Of a stretch of DNA of 64,000 nucleotides, positions 57,989-64,000 are shown one piece after another. The DNA lies in contig JXTC01000076.1 of NCBI GenBank assembly GCA_002914845.1, positions 99,788-163,787 on the forward strand, read 5' to 3'. The notes beneath the pieces are model-generated. The model did no database searches. It was not told the DNA's origin and worked only from the letters and a program-made list of their open reading frames with translations. Source of the DNA: Trema orientale (taxonomy: Eukaryota; Streptophyta; Magnoliopsida; Rosales; Cannabaceae). Position numbers and translations under genes: made by a program. The number at the start of each line of letters is the position of its first letter. Position 1 is the first letter of the stretch.

Positions 57989-58137
57989 ATTTTTTCATTA
58001 CTTTTTTTACTTTTACACATATTTACTAATCCATAATGAAAAAGAGAAAAGGGCTTATTACAAAAATCCAGGCCCAAATACCAAAATTTGAAAAATTCCG
58101 GATGGACTGATTTTTTTGAAAAATCCCGGTTTGATTT

Positions 58138-58400
58138 AGAAAAATATCACTTTTTAAAAGTATTATTAGAAAAATAATACTTTTAAAAAATATTTAGAAA
58201 ATACCATTTTTTCTTCAAAATTGGTACTTTTCAATGGTACTCGAGATAACCAGTTAGGTTACTTAGAGTAACCAATTCAGTTACTTGAAGTAACTGTTCA
58301 AGTTACCCCATGTAACTCGACTAGCTATCTTAAGTATCTCATCAATTAATAAAAAGTGATATTTTTTTAAATATTTTTAAAAGTGATATTTTTATAATTG
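58138..58400. mobile_element. MITE-like repeat with GTAAC core (copy D3)
   Basis: The outer parts are AGAAAAATATCACTTTTTAA and, inverted, TTTTTAAAAGTGATATTTTT. The core has TAACCAGTTAGGTTACTTAG-type units. It is nested between GGGATTTTTCA/TGAAAAATCCC-like inverted sequence (58085-58460), perhaps a second, outer element. Same family as 6340 and 34010. Confidence 0.5.
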
Positions 58401-59224
58401 AATCTGGGATTTTTCAGAATAATTTTAAATTCCGGGATTTTTCAATTTTTTTGAAAAATTACCATAAAAAATCAAATTTCCTCAAAAGAAAAAGGAAAGG
58501 AATGAGAATGGGAATATGTTTAAAGAAATACGAAAAAAATAAAAATTGAGTCCTTTTCAAAATTTAACTATGTGAGGATTCTCCAAAATATGTTCCAAAT
58601 AAATAAATAAATACATGAATAAAAAGGAAAGAGAATCATTTTCCTAATTACCATTCCCTTTCTGATTCATTACGAATTAGTAATCATGACCTTAATTTAT
58701 AACTAGCACGAAATCATTCTTTTTCTCATCCAAAAAATTAATTAAAATGCTAGTACTTCAATCAGTCAAATTTGTCGACCGTAAGACCCAATTTGTCAAA
58801 CCCAAGTCGAGGGCCTACCGCTCAAACCACAAAATTCGAACCGTGTTGCACGTACTACAAATGTAAGTGCAATCTGGGTTAATTCGCTTAACTATTTCAA
58901 ATTAAACCGCGTGGTTTGGGAATTAAATCTTATTGTAGGATTTAGTACATTAAATGAATAATAAAATTGGCCAAAACACACCGCAAACATCGATCGTACA
59001 ATCCACATTATGTATATGCAAAGAAACATGTTGTTGGATGGTTGAATTATAAAAGACAATTATTCTTAAAGAAATGTCATTTTCTAGTCATATTTTGATT
59101 ATTGCAATATGTCTTGACAAATTATCTATAAAATATATCTTAACTAATGTGGCATTATATATATAATTGATTAATATCTCATGTATATCTTTTTTTTTAT
59201 CCTGTCACAATTAATTATACTAAA
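58401..59224. other. Intergenic sequence
   Basis: No gene or element is recognised. It has an AAAT-type run near 58598-58620. Confidence 0.45.
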
Positions 59225-59757
59225 TGTTGTGCATAAAATTTATGTCTGCTCGAATAATAGCGAGCTTGTTCGAAGCTCGTCTCAATCGTGGTGTTCAAGT
59301 TGATTTGTGGGAACGCCAACTCGTTCGGACCTAGTCAAGATCGAGGAGTTCGAGCATCATTTAAGTGAGTAGATTTTGTTTACAAGATTCTCTCATTCAG
59401 ATCACCCCCAAATCTGAGATATTATTATCAGTTTCGGGAAGTTAGGAAAGATCTATTTAAATTAGGATATTTCCTGATTTTATGAGTTAAATACAAATTA
59501 AATTCGTATAATCTGTTACCTTATCTGTAAAGAGAAACCCTAATCTTGAAGCCTATAAATATTAGGCATATGTACATAATAAGGATCCCGAATTTTATCT
59601 TATCATAAGTCATACAGAAATAATAGTGACTACAGTGGATGTAGGCTCTTTGTTTGAAAGGCTGAACAACTTAAAAATATGTGTCATTTATCGCTTTTAA
59701 TCGCTTTATTTTTATCTGTTATCAATCCCGTTGTGAAACCAATTTCTAGTATCAACA
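59225..59757. mobile_element. Probable solo LTR (Copia-like), 533 bp
   Basis: The block begins TGTTG and ends CAACA, the short inverted ends of an LTR. It is flanked by CTAAA and TTAAA, a near-match 5-bp target duplication. Inside, AGCCTATAAATATTAGGC is a promoter-like TATA region, followed by a GTGGATGTAGGC segment of the kind seen in the R/U5 part of plant LTRs. No internal coding region lies on either side, so it looks like a solo LTR left by recombination. A fossil; moderately old, judging from the imperfect target duplication. Confidence 0.55.
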
Positions 59758-61059
59758 TTAAATATGAAAAATGGTCATTTTTTAAATAATTTTCAACATT
59801 CAGACATTTTTTAATATGTTTAAAAAATGATCATTTTACAAACTATGATCCAAAATTCAGCTATTTAGCTAAAAACCTGGGAAAAAAGACATGCTTTCTT
59901 AATCTAAATGAGTCCGCTAAAAAGGAATAGCTTACATCTGAATCAACGTACTCGGATTGGACTTCACATATTCTTTAGCTTCATATACTTTTGCCATTAT
60001 AGACATGCCATTACCAATCATCATTCTAAAGGGCTTCTATCTCTACGAACGATAAAGGGAATTTAATTAGTAATTAAAGAAAAATAAATAAAAAGGTGAA
60101 TGAGCTTAGATTAAAACCGTAACTGGAACATGGGAAAGCATTATGAAATTGTCCATTTGGCCGTTGGTACTTACTGAGAATTTTATTTTATTTTTTAAAA
60201 TCCAGACCTTATATATCATGCAACATTTCTTTCCTTAGCTGTTACTTGGTGATCAATCTCTTAATAGCGGGGAGGGAAAAAAAAAAAAAAAAAAACTCCA
60301 ATCTCTAATTATAGATAAGTAAATCAAAACCCGAGGACCAAATACACTATATATGTAACTCGCATGATTTAATTTCTTCAAAAGCTTGTGATAAACAACA
60401 GTACGCTTCAGCTTATCAACGACTTTGACAACTTGGGCGGCTATCAAAGTCAACAACAATCAGCTAATCGCGTTCCCTCCATTCAACAAAATAACACCTG
60501 GCAACAAAATTTAACAAATATACTTAATATCACTATCAGTGATACAAGCATCACATATATATAATTAATTAATGTGATAGTTAATAAATGGAATATTAAT
60601 GCTAGGACACTAATGTGTGAACAAAATTTTTACAGGTCAGTTAGTGCGATTAACTGACTTGGTTTAATTAAAAACTACGTTATTTTCTCAAACCGAAACC
60701 ACATTATTTGAAAGTATCAAACCCATCAATTTAGTACTGTAGTAAAACTTTAGTCCCCTCAAGTAGTGTCTCTCTCTCGCCTCTAATGATCTAAATCGTC
60801 ACACACTCTAACATTAATATATATAATTAAAAATAAATACTTAAAACAATTATGTATGTTCATATACATATAAAATTTCTTCCTTCTAGAAACCTTAACC
60901 TCAGACTTTTCATAGTCTTGCTGGTCATCTTACTCACCACCTTCCCCAACTGCTTCTATATTCTTTTTCTTTTCTTAATTTAATTCCTCTAAACTCCCAC
61001 AAATTCATGAATAGTCATCACAGACAAAACAAAAACAAAACTTCTTCCAAAAACACATT
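59758..61059. other. Intergenic region upstream of the LEA_2 membrane-protein gene
   Basis: AT-rich; a poly-A run at about 60279-60295. The last 150 bases are C/A-rich and leader-like (CAAAACAAAAACAAAAC at about 61024-61041) before the ATG at 61060. No other gene is seen. Confidence 0.45.
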
Positions 61060-61761
61060 ATGTCCGAGCTCAAAAACCAAGTCCCAAACGACAATAACAC
61101 CATGAGGACGACGATGATCATGTCGTCTCCAAACCCCTATAAGTCTCTACCTCGGAGACGACGAATAAAGTACTGCGGAATCGCAATCGCCATAGTCGTC
61201 GTTCAAGTAGTAATCCTAGGAGTCCTCGCTCTCACCGTGTTCCGTTTCAAAGATCCCGACATCAAGTTCGACTCGGTAACTCTAAAGAGCTTGAATTTTG
61301 AAAACTCGTCATCATCACCATCATCATCGTCCAACTTTAATATTAACATGACGCTCAAGGGAGAAATGTTGGTCAAGAATGGGAACTGGGGCGAGTTCAA
61401 GTACGACCAAAGTAGCGACGTCGTTTTGACGCACGGGAGTATTAGGAATATGGGACAAGGTGGTGTCGTTCCGAGTGGACGAGTTAAGATGAGGAGTGCT
61501 ACAAGGGTTGGAGTTGAGTTAGAGGCCAAGTTTGATAATACTAGTGGTAGCAGTAGTAGTAGCAGTGATGATGATGATGATGATGATAGGGTTACGGGCG
61601 GTGATGTGAGTACGGGAGTTTTTGGGGTGAGGTGCTATGTTGAGTTAAGTGGGAAGGTCAACATGTTGAGATTGGTCAAGAAACGACGAATTGGGGTTTT
61701 GGATTGTACTGTCACCGTCAGTTTAGCAAGACAGACGGTCCAACAATTTGAATGCCAATGA
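61060..61761 (+). CDS. LEA_2-domain (NHL/late-embryogenesis-abundant-like) membrane protein, intronless
   Basis: A 233-residue single-pass membrane protein of the plant LEA_2 / NDR1-HIN1-like superfamily. Layout: a hydrophilic N-terminus (1-30), a basic RRRR cluster at 32-35, one strongly hydrophobic segment at about 39-61 (CGIAIAIVVVQVVILGVLAL then TVF), RFKDPDIKFDSVTLKSL and an extracytosolic beta-sandwich with FNINMTLKGEMLVKN, FKYDQSSDVVLTHG and VPSGRVKMRSATRVGVELEA. It ends KRRIGVLDCTVTVSLARQTV with FECQ. Members often sit in the plasma membrane and some act in pathogen or abiotic stress responses; the role here is inferred. Odd: a Ser run followed by seven Asp (near residues 164-176), encoded by AGT and GAT repeats, lies inside the domain where family members have a short loop; an earlier Ser-rich insert follows LNFE. 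Long single exon is typical of this subgroup. Confidence 0.88.
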   Translation: MSELKNQVPNDNNTMRTTMIMSSPNPYKSLPRRRRIKYCGIAIAIVVVQVVILGVLALTVFRFKDPDIKFDSVTLKSLNFENSSSSPSSSSNFNINMTLKGEMLVKNGNWGEFKYDQSSDVVLTHGSIRNMGQGGVVPSGRVKMRSATRVGVELEAKFDNTSGSSSSSSDDDDDDDRVTGGDVSTGVFGVRCYVELSGKVNMLRLVKKRRIGVLDCTVTVSLARQTVQQFECQ

Positions 61762-63542
61762 AATGTAAGATGTAATATTGAGATTTTATATTATCAGCTT
61801 CTTCATTAATTTTTCTTTCTTATGCTTTTTCTCAATTTTTTTTTAGCTTCGATGCTTAGTTCGCAAGTAATTTCCTGTCTACGTTAATTTGTTTTTATTT
61901 GGCTGATTATTGGTAATGGATGATTGTAGTTACATATTTGTTTACATATATGATGATTTAATTTGTGGTTTTATCGAAATTAATTTTTTGTAAATTTAGA
62001 AATGGGACTAATTACTCTTTATTGGTGTGTATTATAGCCTTGCTCTTTTGTTTTTGTTTTTTTTTTCCTTTTAAGATAGGATAAGAAATAATTAGAGGTG
62101 CAACTGTTTGGATCTAATGGATTTGGCACATGAAAGATTGGATTTTGTTCTTCTACGTTAAATTCAATCCAACATTTGTTTAGAATCTAATCTAGTCCAA
62201 TGAATTAGATCGGATGTCAGTTTTACACATTAAATATCATAAACATTAAAATATGTGTATATATACATATATATAGATTAAAAAAACTCCAATTTCAACC
62301 TTATTATACTTATATGCTCATCAATACATGCAATAAGTAATATACACATGCAATAACACGGGAATATACATAAATATGTATTTATAGGTAGAGAATTTAC
62401 ATACCTGATTCATTGGATATTGAAACTTACAACTGAAACCGATTCAAATCCAATTGGATTTTTTATTTTCAAATTCAATCCAATTCATTTTAGGATGAAT
62501 ATCCAATTGAAATTGAACTGGATTGTTTGGTTGGTTATCTAATTACATTGAAGTAAAGATAAGAAATTACTCTTTTTGTTTAGGGTGAGAGAAATTTTGA
62601 TCAATGAAATTAAACCTACGCCACATGCATTAATTAAACTCAATGACTCAGATAAATAATATACCAAGTTAATAGCAGCTCATTTTGACACGTATGAAAA
62701 ACACCCATATTTGAACATTGTGGACCAAGTCTGGAATTGGACGCACATTTGTTCTTTCTGATTTATTAAAGGCCAAAATTTACGCAAATTGTACGTACGC
62801 TACTAAACGGAATGATAATGATTGATTCTCTCATCTACTCTGTTGTTTATTTACATTTCAGCCGGGTTGAACATTACTTTGTGGGACTGATCACCAAAAG
62901 CTAGAAACATAGAACTATTTTTTATGAATGGGATTCCAATCTCGTTCCTGATGACTATAATAAAAATAATCATATTTCCTCAATACCTGTGAAAATAAAT
63001 AAAGATTTTTCACCAATTAACTTAATTATTTTATTCTAATCTGTTTACCAAAATTAAGATAGGGAACAAATCATCTTGATTTCCTTTCCAATTTACAAAA
63101 AGTGAAGTAAGATTTCAATAGATTAATGTTGAATCCCTCTCTCTCGATTTACAAACTTAAACTTCACTCTATTTTTTGTGCCGTAGTGCAGGTCCAAGTT
63201 AAGAAATTATTAGCCCAACTATCACCATAACACTATAAGAAGACATGTAGAGTGTATAACGTGTGTGGTTAGTGGCGTGGCCCCCTAGTCGACATGGACC
63301 ATACGTATATCGAAGATTTAGTGGGGGGGAAGAAAAACATGAACTTTTTGCTCTTATAACCATTATCTTCTTTAGCTACTTGTGAAGAAAATGATCACTA
63401 TTCACTCCAAAAATAACAACATCTGAGAGATATTGAACGTCTCCAACTCTATGCTCTTTTTTTTTTTTTTTTTTGTGATATAACTCTATGCTCTTTTAAT
63501 ATTTAAAAGAAGGGTTATCTTGTATTTTAATTTTTTATTCAC
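61762..63542. other. 3' flank and intergenic relics
   Basis: Probable 3' UTR to about 61850. At 62095-62560 there is TAGAGGTGCAACTG followed by repeated TGGATT/AATCCA motifs in both orientations, like a degraded hAT-type element, but the far end and target duplication were not found. The rest is AT-rich with a poly-T run near 63458-63475; no gene. Confidence 0.4.
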
Positions 63543-63672
63543 TTTATATTTTATGTTTTGCTTATTACCTCCGTATTCGAAACTTATAACAACTTTATAC
63601 ATTCTTTTTTATATTTTATGTTTTGCTTATTACCTCCGTATTCGAAACTTATAACAACTTTATACATTCTTT
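63543..63672. repeat. Perfect two-copy 65-bp tandem duplication
   Basis: Two head-to-tail copies, period 65, starting TTTATATTTTATGTTTTGCT (63543 and 63608). I see no difference between them, so the duplication is very recent or an assembly artefact. No gene. Confidence 0.85.
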
Positions 63673-64000
63673 TGGTCAAACAGCAATTTGACCATTAAGA
63701 TCAAAATACCTTTTTGAACTTTAAGAATATATATTTTAATACTTAATTTAAATTTAAAACTAATTAAAATTACTAACTAAAAGAAAAAATATTTAAAAAA
63801 TACAAAAACCTACAAAAATTAAATATTATTTATAGAAAGCTTTATGAATTTTATATAAGTTTTAAATTTGATTTCTTTTAAAATATATATTTAAACTTTT
63901 AGGTCATTTTGATAAACATAATGATCAAAATTTGCTTTTGACCTAGACAGTGTATAAATTTATTACAAATTCTAAATTTAAAAGTCTATATTGATAATAA
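63673..64000. other. AT-rich window end
   Basis: Nothing recognised. TTTGGTCAAACAGCAATTTG near 63671 and a partly complementary GATCAAAATTTGCTTTTGAC near 63923 suggest a possible inverted-repeat element, but the match is weak. Confidence 0.35.

Noticed and set aside
61203-61529. 108-codon minus-strand frame
   Set aside because: Shadow of the LEA_2 gene; Ser/Asp codon repeats keep the other strand open.

Overview
This is nuclear DNA from a flowering plant, almost certainly a eudicot. It is AT-rich, its genes are split by GT-AG introns, and it is full of small DNA transposons. The host proteins (a ketopantoate hydroxymethyltransferase, two prolyl-iminopeptidase-like hydrolases, mitoribosomal mL46, a group IIc WRKY factor, LEA14, a type 2 lipid-transfer protein and an LEA_2/NHL-type membrane protein) are ordinary plant families. 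I cannot fix the species from sequence alone.

Layout. 1-2.65 kb: no gene. 2.65-5.97 kb (minus): five-exon KPHMT gene of pantothenate synthesis, with a MITE in intron 3. 6-14.1 kb: transposon-rich, dominated by a 4.77-kb CACTA element (8778-13549) that has a 3-bp target duplication, a transposase-like remnant and gene-like fragments. 14.7-18.55 kb and 22.66-26.74 kb (plus): two intact tandem copies of a ten-exon serine hydrolase gene. A ~1.43-kb near-palindrome (19135-20562) and a tRNA-like element lie between them. 27-35.6 kb: nested MITEs (a hAT element inside a Tourist-like element; a MULE-type MITE inside another inverted-repeat element), a 1.1-kb degenerate array of ACTAGT-like units, and another hAT. 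35.7-39.3 kb (plus): six-exon mL46 gene with a hAT-like insertion in intron 1. 40.9-43.6 kb (plus): WRKY IIc gene. 45.9-47.5 kb (plus): LEA14 gene behind a cluster of ACGTG elements. 47.5-54.2 kb: transposon relics, including an LTR-like stretch. 54.25-54.55 kb (minus): single-exon nsLTP2. 55-61 kb: MITEs, a 149-bp tandem duplication and a probable solo LTR. 61.06-61.76 kb (plus): intronless LEA_2 membrane protein. 61.8-64 kb: relics and a 65-bp tandem repeat.

The genes form no operon or obvious pathway cluster. The loose themes are stress biology (LEA14, NHL-type LEA_2, nsLTP, WRKY) and organelle housekeeping (KPHMT, mL46). The clearest non-genic structure is the transposon stratigraphy: several elements have readable target-site duplications, two nestings can be ordered in time, and one MULE-type MITE is present three times. 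I saw no CRISPR array, complete tRNA, rRNA gene or intact autonomous transposon.
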